From an uncultured Bacteroidota bacterium (GTDB taxonomy: Bacteria; Bacteroidota; Bacteroidia; UKL13-3): a DNA stretch of 64,000 nt. How positions within the stretch are numbered: position 1 is the stretch's first letter; the number at the start of each line of letters is the position of its first letter. The translations under genes and the position numbers were made by a program. The stretch is taken from the NCBI GenBank assembly GCA_903850915.1, contig CAINMV010000009.1, forward strand, positions 128,599 through 192,598, read 5' to 3'. Positions 51,525 through 59,546 of the stretch are shown piece by piece. The notes under the pieces are model-generated. The model was not told the origin of the DNA. It made no database searches and saw only the letters and a list, made by a program, of their open reading frames with translations.

Positions 51525-52376
51525 ATGTTAAATATTAAAGCCACCATCGATAACAACTCAGGATTTTGTTTCGGAGTGACCTATGCGATTGATATGGCAG
51601 AAGAAATATTGAATGAAGAAGGGCAACTATATTGCTTAGGCGATATTGTGCATAATGATGAAGAGGTGCAGCGTTTGACCCAAAAAGGATTGAAGATAAT
51701 TAGTGTTGAAGATTTGATTGACATCAAAGATGCAAAGGTTTTGATACGTGCCCATGGAGAGCCACCAGAGACGTATATGTTGGCTTTAAAAAACAACATT
51801 GAGCTTGTTGATGCGAGTTGTCCGGTGGTGCTTAAGCTTCAAAATAGGGTGAAAGAGTCGTTTGATGACGATGAAGCTCCAATTCTAATTTATGGAAAAC
51901 ATGGCCATGCAGAGGTAAAGGGTCTCTTGGGGCAAACCAATGGTGAAGCTAAGGTATTTACAAATCAAGCGGAACTCGATGAAATTCAGCTTCCAAAAAA
52001 GGTGAAGTTATTTAGTCAAACCACCAAAAGCACGAAGTCACTCTATGCATTTCGAGATTATCTCGTGTCGAAGGGGCATGAGGTGGAATTTAACGATACC
52101 ATTTGCCGTCAGGTGAGCAACCGCGACCTTCAATTACGTGAATTCGTTACACAATTCGATTTGGTTGTTTTTGTTGCTGGAGTTAAATCATCCAACGGGA
52201 AAATCCTATATGATGTATGTAAAGAATTTAACCCAAATTCATACTTTGTTTCCGATACATCAGAAATAAGTTCAGTATGGTTTAAAGAAAACAATACCGT
52301 TGGTATTTGTGGCGCCACATCAACACCGCTTTGGCAAATGCAAGCAGTGAAGGAGTTTGTGGAGAATTTACAATGA
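51525..52376 (+). CDS. ispH: 4-hydroxy-3-methylbut-2-enyl diphosphate reductase
   Basis: From the ATG at 51525 the protein has 283 residues; the track start at 51486 is a TTG upstream of the promoter element. The three cluster-binding cysteines are Cys15 (NSGFCFGV), Cys99 (DASCPVV) and Cys194 (TICRQVSNRD). The conserved ligand-binding histidines appear in GDIVHNDEEV and IYGKHGHAEVKGL, with VKSSNGKILYDVC following. The [4Fe-4S] enzyme makes IPP and DMAPP in the last step of the MEP isoprenoid pathway. Cytochrome c maturation genes follow 71 bases downstream, behind their own promoter element. Confidence 0.96.
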   Translation: MLNIKATIDNNSGFCFGVTYAIDMAEEILNEEGQLYCLGDIVHNDEEVQRLTQKGLKIISVEDLIDIKDAKVLIRAHGEPPETYMLALKNNIELVDASCPVVLKLQNRVKESFDDDEAPILIYGKHGHAEVKGLLGQTNGEAKVFTNQAELDEIQLPKKVKLFSQTTKSTKSLYAFRDYLVSKGHEVEFNDTICRQVSNRDLQLREFVTQFDLVVFVAGVKSSNGKILYDVCKEFNPNSYFVSDTSEISSVWFKENNTVGICGATSTPLWQMQAVKEFVENLQ

Positions 52377-52430
52377 TAATTGTCAGTAAAAAAACATGAT
52401 TTTACCCGCTTAGGATTAACTAGATATAGT

Positions 52431-52438
52431 TAAATTTG
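52431..52438 (+). promoter_or_regulatory. -7 element TAAATTTG of the ccm cluster
   Basis: Exact TAnnTTTG match ending 10 bases before the ATG at 52448. The ORF-track TTG start (52436) lies within it. Confidence 0.6.
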
Positions 52439-52447
52439 CAACTCATT

Positions 52448-53125
52448 ATGTGGATACGAAAATATTGGTGGAAGTTACTCGGTGCGGGCTTTTTAATGTA
52501 TGCTCTGACTTATGGTTTATTATGCCCGGTTCCAGCGCTCGATATTACCAATGAAACTATCAGAAATTTATTTTATCATGTGCCGATGTGGTTTACCATG
52601 TATGCGCTTTTCACCTACTCGGTTTACCATTCCATTCAATATCTTCGAAGGGCTGTTGACGATCACGATATTCAGGCGCGTACGTCTGCCGAAATAGGGT
52701 TCTTATTTGGCGTAATGGGTATTGCAACGGGTAGTATTTGGGCTAAATATACCTGGGGTACTTACTGGGAACCGAAAGATCCCAAACTCAATGGTGCTGC
52801 AATAGCGTTGTTAATTTATTTAGCTTATTTTGTTTTACGAAGTGCCGTAGAAGACGAAACTAAACGTGCGCGTTTGGCCGCAGTTTACAATATATTTGCC
52901 TTCCCAATGCAACTCGCAGTTACGTATATAATGCCGAAATTTATGCTGTCGCTGCACCCTTCGAGTGCCGACACGGTTAGCTTTAAGCAATACGACTTAG
53001 ACTCCAAACTTCGTCTTGTTTTCTATCCTGCAGTAGCAGGCTGGGTTATACTCGGTTTTTGGATATTTACGCTTGTATATCGTTATCAACTTTTAAAAAT
53101 CAAATCTGAAAATGAAGAGAATTAA
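52448..53125 (+). CDS. ccmC: Heme exporter protein CcmC-like, cytochrome c biogenesis
   Basis: From the ATG at 52448 the protein has 225 residues; the TTG at 52436 is inside the -7 element. It has six membrane helices and the heme-handling tryptophan-rich motif WAKYTWGTYWEPKDPKLNGA (about residues 98-117). It also has the His-bearing loops FYHVPMWFTMY and PKFMLSLHPSS. In System I cytochrome c maturation CcmC loads heme onto CcmE. The usual WGxxWxWDxRLT motif reads WGTYWEPKDPKLN, a Bacteroidota-style variant. Its end overlaps ccmD by 14 bases. ccmA and ccmB, the ABC partners, are not adjacent here. Confidence 0.92.
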   Translation: MWIRKYWWKLLGAGFLMYALTYGLLCPVPALDITNETIRNLFYHVPMWFTMYALFTYSVYHSIQYLRRAVDDHDIQARTSAEIGFLFGVMGIATGSIWAKYTWGTYWEPKDPKLNGAAIALLIYLAYFVLRSAVEDETKRARLAAVYNIFAFPMQLAVTYIMPKFMLSLHPSSADTVSFKQYDLDSKLRLVFYPAVAGWVILGFWIFTLVYRYQLLKIKSENEEN

Positions 53126-53312
53126 ACTCTTGGTCTTAGCCATGTTTGCGTTTCTACTTGGCAATGCTCAAGATGCAGTGCCGGAAATGTCCGATGCCTT
53201 GCGTCAAAACGGCAAAATTTATGTAGTGGTAACAGTTATTGCTATTATCTTTACCGGTATTATATCCTACCTTATTTCCCTCGAACGTAAAATCTCTAAA
53301 CTAGAAAAATAA
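53112..53312 (+). CDS. ccmD: CcmD-family small membrane protein
   Basis: The 66-residue protein has a signal-like N-terminal helix (MKRIKLLVLAMFAFLLGNAQ), a short periplasmic segment, and one membrane helix (KIYVVVTVIAIIFTGIISYL) followed by the charged SLERKISKLEK. Position between ccmC and ccmE and the helix-plus-basic-tail pattern identify it as CcmD-like, which helps release holo-CcmE. It is larger than E. coli CcmD because of the extra N-terminal segment. It overlaps ccmC by 14 bases. Confidence 0.8.
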   Translation: MKRIKLLVLAMFAFLLGNAQDAVPEMSDALRQNGKIYVVVTVIAIIFTGIISYLISLERKISKLEK

Positions 53313-53316
53313 TAAT

Positions 53317-53694
53317 ATGAAACCACGTTATATCATTGCCCTTGTTTTTATTGCAGCTTCCATGGTTGCCGTTTTCAGCATTTATGGTAAAACAAGCACC
53401 TATTCTAACTTCACCGACTGTAAATCACATCCTGGCAAGGAGGTTCATATTGTAGGCATGCAAGTGAAAGAGAAAGGTACGGTTTACAATCCTCAAGAAA
53501 ATCCAAACTATTTTGCTTTTTATATCAAAGATGAGAAAGGCGATGAGTGCAAAGTAGAATTGGGAGACGCAAAGCCACAAGATTTTGATAAAGCGGAGCG
53601 TGTAGTGGTTATTGGCAATATGAGTGGTGATGTTTTTAAAGCATCTCAAATACTGATGAAGTGTCCAAGCAAATACAACAAAGAAAAAATATAA
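53317..53694 (+). CDS. ccmE: Cytochrome c maturation heme chaperone CcmE, Cys-type (CxxxY)
   Basis: The 125-residue protein has one N-terminal membrane anchor (YIIALVFIAASMVAVFSIYG) and the OB-fold periplasmic domain (GKEVHIVGMQVKEKGTVYNP, AERVVVIGNMSGDVFKASQI). The heme-binding site is Cys116-P-S-K-Tyr120 (KCPSKY) instead of the classic HxxxY of E. coli. CcmE with Cys in place of the His is known from archaea and deltaproteobacteria, where heme is bound through Cys. It sits in the cluster ccmC-ccmD-ccmE-ccmF. Confidence 0.93.
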   Translation: MKPRYIIALVFIAASMVAVFSIYGKTSTYSNFTDCKSHPGKEVHIVGMQVKEKGTVYNPQENPNYFAFYIKDEKGDECKVELGDAKPQDFDKAERVVVIGNMSGDVFKASQILMKCPSKYNKEKI

Positions 53695-53802
53695 TTTATT
53701 TAATTCCATACCTTGTCGATTCTAGCTCTATTATTCAAACTGTAATTTAAAGTAGGCGTAGTCTTTCATATTTTAAGTTTTAGCTAAGAATCCCCTTCAT
53801 TC

Positions 53803-56235
53803 ATGCAAAATCAAGTTAATTTTATAGGCGAACATCTTACTATAGGCAACATCGGACACCTTGCTGTTGTTCTTTCCTTTACGCTTTCGCTATTGTCGTC
53901 GATAAGTTATTTTTTCGCTACTAGCGAGAAAGAGGAGAATACCACTTGGCTTAAGTTAGGGCGTTATGCCTTTTGGATTCAGTGTTTGACGGTGGCTACC
54001 GTTTTTTTTAGTTTATTTAAAATAATTTATAGCCATTATTACGAGTATCATTATGCCTGGTCGCATTCTTCAAATTTGTTGCCTGTAAAATACATGATTT
54101 CATGTTTTTGGGGTGGCCAAGAGGGTAGCTTTCTTTTATGGATAATTTGGCAGGCATTTTTAGGAGCCATGGTTATTTGGAAAGCCCCGAAAAGTTGGGA
54201 GCGACCAGTGATGACGATCGTAGCTTTAGCTCAGGTGATGCTAACCTCTATGATTCTAGGATCGTTGATAGGAGGTCTAAAAATTGGAAGTAGTCCTTTT
54301 ACTTTGTTGCGCGAAGCAATGACTGACGCGCCAATTTTCCATCAAGCCAACTATCTTGAATCGGTAAAAGATGGCAGCGGATTAAATCCCTTGTTACAAA
54401 ACAATTGGATGGTTATACATCCACCAACCTTGTTTTTTGGCTTTGCTTCTACTTTAGTGCCATTCGCCTTTGCCTTGGCGGGTTTATGGCAAAAGCGCTT
54501 TACCGAATGGATTAAACCTGCTTTACCTTGGGCATTAATAAGTTTAAGTGTTTTGGGAACAGGTATTATTATGGGTGCGATGTGGGCCTACGAAAGCCTC
54601 ACCTTTGGTGGCTATTGGAATTGGGATCCTGTTGAGAACGCATCTATTTTGCCTTGGTTGATTTTGGCTGCAGGTATTCATGGGATGGTAATTTATAATA
54701 GCACACAGAAAACAGCGCATACTACGATATTGTTGATTGTGATGTCCTTTCTTTCCGTACTATATGCTACGTTCTTAACTCGTAGTGGTATCCTTGGTGA
54801 TTCTTCAGTTCATTCCTTCACCGATCTTGGTTTGTCGGGTCAATTGCTACTTTGGCTTTTTGTTTTCATTGGCATCACAGGATATCTTGTGATAAAAACA
54901 TGGAAATTGTATGCTTCCAATAAAGAGGAAGACCAATTGAGTTCTCGTGAATTTTGGATGTTTATAGGCTCATTAGTACTGCTTTTGTCGGCTATTCATA
55001 TTGTGGCTGTTACTTCTATACCGGTTTATAATAAGATTGCAGCGCTGTTTAATATTGATTTAAAGATGGCTCCACCAACAGATCGCAATGAAGCGTATCA
55101 TTTTGTTCAGATACCAGTTTCGATTTTGATTGCTCTTGGATCTGCCTTTGCGCAATTTTTCAAGTACAGAAAAACCAACTCTTTGAAATCCTTTGGCATA
55201 AAAATGGGGATTTATTTTGGAGTTGCACTTATTGCTGGAGGTTTATTGTTTTATTACGCACAACTCGAAAAGTTGATTTATGGCATTTTGCTTGTTACAT
55301 CTCTATTTGCTGTTATTGCAAATACAGCCTTTATTTTTGATGTGCTAAAGCGAAACCTAAAGGCAGCAGGTGCTGCTATTTCGCATATTGGCTTTGCTTT
55401 AATACTCATTGGAGTTATATTCTCTTCAGTTAAGAAGAATGTTATCTCACAAAACAATTCAACTTTTTCTTTAGGGGATGAAAAGGCAAATCAGGAGAAT
55501 GTATTGTTGGAGAAAAACATGCCTATTCGGATGAAGAATTTTAAGGTAACGTATCTTGGGGATAGTAATGTGCCGCCGAATATTTTCTATAAAGTAAACT
55601 ACAAGAAAATGGATATCCATGATAGCGTTTTGGAAGAGTTTACTTTGTCGCCAAATGCTCAAATTAATCCTCAAATGGGGTTGATTGCCAACCCAGATAC
55701 CAAACACTATTTAAGCTATGATGTTTTTACACATGTAACAACTGTTCCTAAAAGCGAAATTGAAGGTAATGATACCGCGGGCCTAAAGAATGTAAAGACA
55801 CTTTGGGTTTCACCAGGCGATACATTATTTACGAGCTTGGCTTATGTTGTTTTCGACTCAGCAGAAATATTAACCAACACAGCAAAGAATAGATATGGTG
55901 CCGATCATCTTTTAGGTGCCAAATGTAGAATCTTCACCAAAAGAGGAGAGGAGTTTTTTATAGAGCCTTTGTTTGGTGTCAAAGGCGATGAAGGGGTGTA
56001 TATTGATGATAAATGCAAGGAAGCAGGTGTTTTGATGGGTTTTTTAAGTGTAAATCCATCCAATCAGCAAGTTCAACTTGCTATAGGAGAGAAGACTCCA
56101 GAACGTGATTTCATAATCATGAAAGCCATTGTTTTTCCATACATTAATATTCTTTGGCTAGGCTGTTTGCTTTTAGGTATCGGAACCTTTATTGCCTTTC
56201 TGCGCAGAGCTAAATTGGCGAAGAGTGAACTTTAA
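53803..56235 (+). CDS. ccmF: Cytochrome c heme lyase subunit CcmF-like (CcsA family)
   Basis: The 810-residue polytopic protein has about 14-15 membrane helices. The heme-handling WWD motif is GGYWNWDPVENASILPWLIL at about residue 270. Conserved features include SCFWGGQEGSFLLWIIWQAF, LLQNNWMVIHPPTLFFGF and TFLTRSGILGDSSVHSF. The C-terminal third (from about residue 555) contains a large periplasmic segment (NMPIRMKNFKVTYLGDSNVP) ending in two hydrophobic stretches. CcmF joins heme to apocytochrome CxxCH sites. CcmG and CcmH partners are not in the window. It is 108 bases after ccmE. Confidence 0.94.
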   Translation: MQNQVNFIGEHLTIGNIGHLAVVLSFTLSLLSSISYFFATSEKEENTTWLKLGRYAFWIQCLTVATVFFSLFKIIYSHYYEYHYAWSHSSNLLPVKYMISCFWGGQEGSFLLWIIWQAFLGAMVIWKAPKSWERPVMTIVALAQVMLTSMILGSLIGGLKIGSSPFTLLREAMTDAPIFHQANYLESVKDGSGLNPLLQNNWMVIHPPTLFFGFASTLVPFAFALAGLWQKRFTEWIKPALPWALISLSVLGTGIIMGAMWAYESLTFGGYWNWDPVENASILPWLILAAGIHGMVIYNSTQKTAHTTILLIVMSFLSVLYATFLTRSGILGDSSVHSFTDLGLSGQLLLWLFVFIGITGYLVIKTWKLYASNKEEDQLSSREFWMFIGSLVLLLSAIHIVAVTSIPVYNKIAALFNIDLKMAPPTDRNEAYHFVQIPVSILIALGSAFAQFFKYRKTNSLKSFGIKMGIYFGVALIAGGLLFYYAQLEKLIYGILLVTSLFAVIANTAFIFDVLKRNLKAAGAAISHIGFALILIGVIFSSVKKNVISQNNSTFSLGDEKANQENVLLEKNMPIRMKNFKVTYLGDSNVPPNIFYKVNYKKMDIHDSVLEEFTLSPNAQINPQMGLIANPDTKHYLSYDVFTHVTTVPKSEIEGNDTAGLKNVKTLWVSPGDTLFTSLAYVVFDSAEILTNTAKNRYGADHLLGAKCRIFTKRGEEFFIEPLFGVKGDEGVYIDDKCKEAGVLMGFLSVNPSNQQVQLAIGEKTPERDFIIMKAIVFPYINILWLGCLLLGIGTFIAFLRRAKLAKSEL

Positions 56236-56259
56236 TCTGTTTTCTTCAATCACAATAAT

Positions 56260-56267
56260 TATTTTTG
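56260..56267 (+). promoter_or_regulatory. -7 element TATTTTTG of pheT
   Basis: Exact TAnnTTTG match 29 bases upstream of the ATG at 56296. Confidence 0.5.
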
Positions 56268-56295
56268 CCACATTACGTTTTTTGTTTCATTCACG

Positions 56296-58746
56296 ATGAA
56301 AATAGCATACAATTGGTTAAAACAACATTTAACATTCACTCCGGAAGTTAATGCCTTAGATTCCATGCTTACCCAGCTTGGACTTGAGGTGGAAGATATT
56401 TGTAGTGTGGGTATAACTCCAGACCAGCTTAAAGGACTTGTTGTAGGCGAAGTGATGTCGTGTGAAACCCATCCTAATGCAGATAAACTAAAACTTACGC
56501 AGGTAGATATCGGTACTGGTGAATTGTTGAAAATAGTATGTGGTGCCCCCAATGTAACTAAAGGTATGAAGGTGGTTGTTGCTACCATCGGCACAACATT
56601 ATATCCGAAAGGTGGCGAATCTTTTAAAATAAAGAAATCGAAGATTAGAGGTGAAGAGAGTAATGGAATGCTTTGTGCAGAAGATGAAATTGGTTTAGGA
56701 ACTAGTCATGCCGGACTTCTTGTGTTGCCGTCTCAATCAATAGTTGGTGCCGATATCGCATCTGTTTTAACTTTTGATACAGACGCTGTAATTGAAATTG
56801 GAATTACACCCAACCATGCCGACGCTTGTTCACACTTAGGTGTCGCTCGGGAGCTTCGCGCTGCTATGCTCAATCAAGGGCTTGAAACAAATCTTATATA
56901 CGACTTTACGAACTTGCCTACATTAGCTTTGGCAAGTATTCCCAACCCAATAAAAGTAACTGTGGCCGATGCTTCGCATTGTCCGCGCTATGCTGGTTTG
57001 TATATTGAAGGTATCACCGTTCAAGAGTCGCCGGAATGGTTGCAAGCTAAATTAAAAAGCATAGGATTAAAGCCCATCAATACTATTGTAGATATCACAA
57101 ATTATGTGTTGCATGATATCGGACAGCCTATTCATGCCTTCGACGCCGCTAAGATTCAAGGCCATCAAATAAATGTTCGTTTAAGCAATTCTAGTGAAAA
57201 GTTTGTTACACTCGATGGGGTGAATAGAACATTGGAAGCCACCGAGCTTATGATTTGCGATGAAAAAAATCCGATCGCTATTGCAGGTGTATTTGGCGGC
57301 CTGCAAAGTGGCGTGAGTGCCACAACCACGGCTGTCTTCTTAGAAAGTGCTTATTTTAATCCTGGAACGGTGCGTAAGTCGGCCAAAACTCATGCATTAA
57401 ATACAGATGCTAGTTTCCGTTTTGAGCGTGGCACCGACCCGGAAATCGTGCGATGGGCATTGTATTACACAGCTAAGCTAATTTTAGAAACAGCAGGAGG
57501 GAATGCATCGCAGGAAATAGTTGATATCTATCCCATGCCAATTCCGCCATTTGAAATAAAACTGCGATATTCGTTTTTAAAGCAAATAATAGGCAAAGTC
57601 ATTTCCGCCCATAGCGTAAAACAGATTCTTATTGGATTAAATTGCACTATTAAGGCTGAGGATGAAGAAGGCTTAATCGTTGTGGTTCCATCATATAAAA
57701 ATGATGTTACCACCGAGACTGATTTATGTGAGGAGATACTTCGTGTTCATGGGTTAAACAATATCGAGCTGCCCGGAAAAATTACAACTGCAATTGTTCT
57801 TGAAAGCAAAAATCAACTGCCAACTTTCCGTGAGAAGCTATCTCAAAACCTATGCAATAAAGGGTTTAATGAGATAATGACAAATTCCTTAACTAAGGTT
57901 ACTTACAATACAGCGCAGGCCACTCAGCGTGTTGCGGTGTTAAATCCATTGAGTAGTGATTTGGGTGTGCTACGAGGTACCATGATTTTTAGTGGATTGG
58001 AAGCGGTGGCATATAACTTAAATCGCAATCAATTTCATCTACAGTTATTCGAAATTGGCAAGACGTATAGTGTTGAATTAAAAGGGGACCCTTCATTAGA
58101 AAAAAACCAAAAGAAATATAAAGAGGAAGAGCATTGTGCGATTTTTTTAACTGGAAAAGAAGAGAAATTAAGTGCTATTAAGCCTGTTACGGCCCCTAAT
58201 TTTTACACGTTAAAAACTATTGTGGAGCAACTGCTAAATGAGTCTGGCTTATTCCAATTTACCACGCAGCCCTCTGCCAATGAATACTTTAAATATGGGA
58301 TAGCATATTATTATAATAATAAAATGATTGCCGAGATAGGCGCAATTGAAAATGCCTGCCTGAAACAGCTAGACATTCAGCAGGAGGTTTTTTACGCTGA
58401 TCTCCTCATGAAAAATATTTATAAATATTCAGCGAAAGGCTTTACACAAATTAAAGCTGTTTCTAAGTTTCCATCGGTGCGTCGCGATTTAAGCTTGTTG
58501 ATTGACGACAATATTCAATTTCAACAGTTAGAATTAGTTGCAAAAAAGGCGGAAAATAATTTATTGAAGGAGGTTGGTGTTTTTGATATTTACAAGGGCG
58601 AGAATTTGGGTGCAGGAAAAAAGTCATATGCGTTGTATTTTATACTTCAAGATGAAGAGAAAACACTTGATGATAAATCCATAAACCATGCCATGCAGCG
58701 AATACAGGTGGCCTTAGAGAAAGAATTGGGGGCTTTGATTCGCTAA
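56296..58746 (+). CDS. pheT: Phenylalanyl-tRNA synthetase beta subunit
   Basis: The 816-residue protein is a full-length bacterial PheT. Domains in order are the N-terminal B1, the tRNA-binding OB domain (LVVGEVMSCETHPNADKLKL, IVCGAPNVTKGMKVVVA), the B3/B4 editing domain (GIEGITVQESPEWLQAKLKS-type: YIEGITVQESPEWLQAKLKS), B5 (YPMPIPPFEIKLRYSFLKQI), the catalytic-like core, and the C-terminal FDX-ACB domain (SKFPSVRRDLSLLID, KKSYALYFILQDEEKTL). It pairs with PheS, which is not adjacent here. A promoter element precedes it. Confidence 0.96.
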   Translation: MKIAYNWLKQHLTFTPEVNALDSMLTQLGLEVEDICSVGITPDQLKGLVVGEVMSCETHPNADKLKLTQVDIGTGELLKIVCGAPNVTKGMKVVVATIGTTLYPKGGESFKIKKSKIRGEESNGMLCAEDEIGLGTSHAGLLVLPSQSIVGADIASVLTFDTDAVIEIGITPNHADACSHLGVARELRAAMLNQGLETNLIYDFTNLPTLALASIPNPIKVTVADASHCPRYAGLYIEGITVQESPEWLQAKLKSIGLKPINTIVDITNYVLHDIGQPIHAFDAAKIQGHQINVRLSNSSEKFVTLDGVNRTLEATELMICDEKNPIAIAGVFGGLQSGVSATTTAVFLESAYFNPGTVRKSAKTHALNTDASFRFERGTDPEIVRWALYYTAKLILETAGGNASQEIVDIYPMPIPPFEIKLRYSFLKQIIGKVISAHSVKQILIGLNCTIKAEDEEGLIVVVPSYKNDVTTETDLCEEILRVHGLNNIELPGKITTAIVLESKNQLPTFREKLSQNLCNKGFNEIMTNSLTKVTYNTAQATQRVAVLNPLSSDLGVLRGTMIFSGLEAVAYNLNRNQFHLQLFEIGKTYSVELKGDPSLEKNQKKYKEEEHCAIFLTGKEEKLSAIKPVTAPNFYTLKTIVEQLLNESGLFQFTTQPSANEYFKYGIAYYYNNKMIAEIGAIENACLKQLDIQQEVFYADLLMKNIYKYSAKGFTQIKAVSKFPSVRRDLSLLIDDNIQFQQLELVAKKAENNLLKEVGVFDIYKGENLGAGKKSYALYFILQDEEKTLDDKSINHAMQRIQVALEKELGALIR

Positions 58747-58765
58747 GTATCAATTATTTCGCACG

Positions 58766-59416
58766 TTGAACTATCTCACACATTATTATTTCTTTGAAAA
58801 AAAGGACAGACCTTATTATAACTGCGGATTGATTTTCCCGGATTGGCTTTCCGCCTATGGGCGCATCAAGTTTAATGTTGAAATTGTCACGCAAAATGGC
58901 TATGAGTTAGATTTGAAGGAAGGTGTTTTAAGTCATTATCTTGGCGATAAAATTTTTCATAGCTCTGTCTATTTTAAAACGTATGCTCATGGAATCAAAG
59001 AGCTACTCGAGACAACATCTCTCAACAAAGACAAGCTAAGATTCACCTTCTTAGCGCATGTGCTGCTTGAGATGACGATAGATCGGATTCTATTGAAAAT
59101 CAATTCGGACCTTGGTCTTAGCTTTTACCAATCCTTAGCACAATGCGACACGTCTTATTTATTGCGTTTTGCTAAAAATAATAGTGCGGCAGATGATAAT
59201 TTCCTTGCACTAATTCAACAATTTCAAAAGCATCAATTCGTTTTAAAGTACAATCGAACGGATGTTTTTATTAAGTCGTTAGTTCGTATAGCACAGCGCG
59301 TGGGTATTGACATAAATGATAGTCAGGCCTTGGAATTGATGGGGAAGGTGGATGAAATTGAGAGCTATGTTAAAGGCGGTTTTACTCAACTTCATTTACT
59401 CTTCATCAAAAACTAA
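58766..59416 (+). CDS. Uncharacterised protein with AcpH-like N-terminus
   Basis: The 216-residue protein begins at a TTG (58766) giving MNYLTHYYFFEKKDRPYYNC. This resembles the start of ACP phosphodiesterase-like proteins (MNFLAHLYLS), and GLIFPDWLSAYG and SHYLGDKIFHSSVYF provide His/Asp residues where AcpH-like helical metal-dependent enzymes keep theirs. The similarity is distant and the function is not established. The product is soluble and alpha-helical. It follows pheT by 19 bases and is probably co-transcribed with it. A strong terminator follows at 59490. Confidence 0.7.
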   Translation: MNYLTHYYFFEKKDRPYYNCGLIFPDWLSAYGRIKFNVEIVTQNGYELDLKEGVLSHYLGDKIFHSSVYFKTYAHGIKELLETTSLNKDKLRFTFLAHVLLEMTIDRILLKINSDLGLSFYQSLAQCDTSYLLRFAKNNSAADDNFLALIQQFQKHQFVLKYNRTDVFIKSLVRIAQRVGIDINDSQALELMGKVDEIESYVKGGFTQLHLLFIKN

Positions 59417-59489
59417 TTCTAAAGCTATGGTTATTGTGCTTAATAACAAAGGCTGTTCGCGAATGGCCTATAGGCATTGGTGAAATGCT

Positions 59490-59531
59490 AAAAAAAGAGG
59501 CCTGATACATTTGTACCAGACCTCTTTTTTT
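59490..59531. terminator. Bidirectional terminator between the AcpH-like gene and hppA
   Basis: AAAAAAAGAGG pairs with CCTCTTTTTTT. Inner CTG/CAG and TAC/GTA pairs are separated by single mismatches. It serves both convergent genes. Confidence 0.88.
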
Positions 59532-59546
59532 AATAAATAAAGTAAT

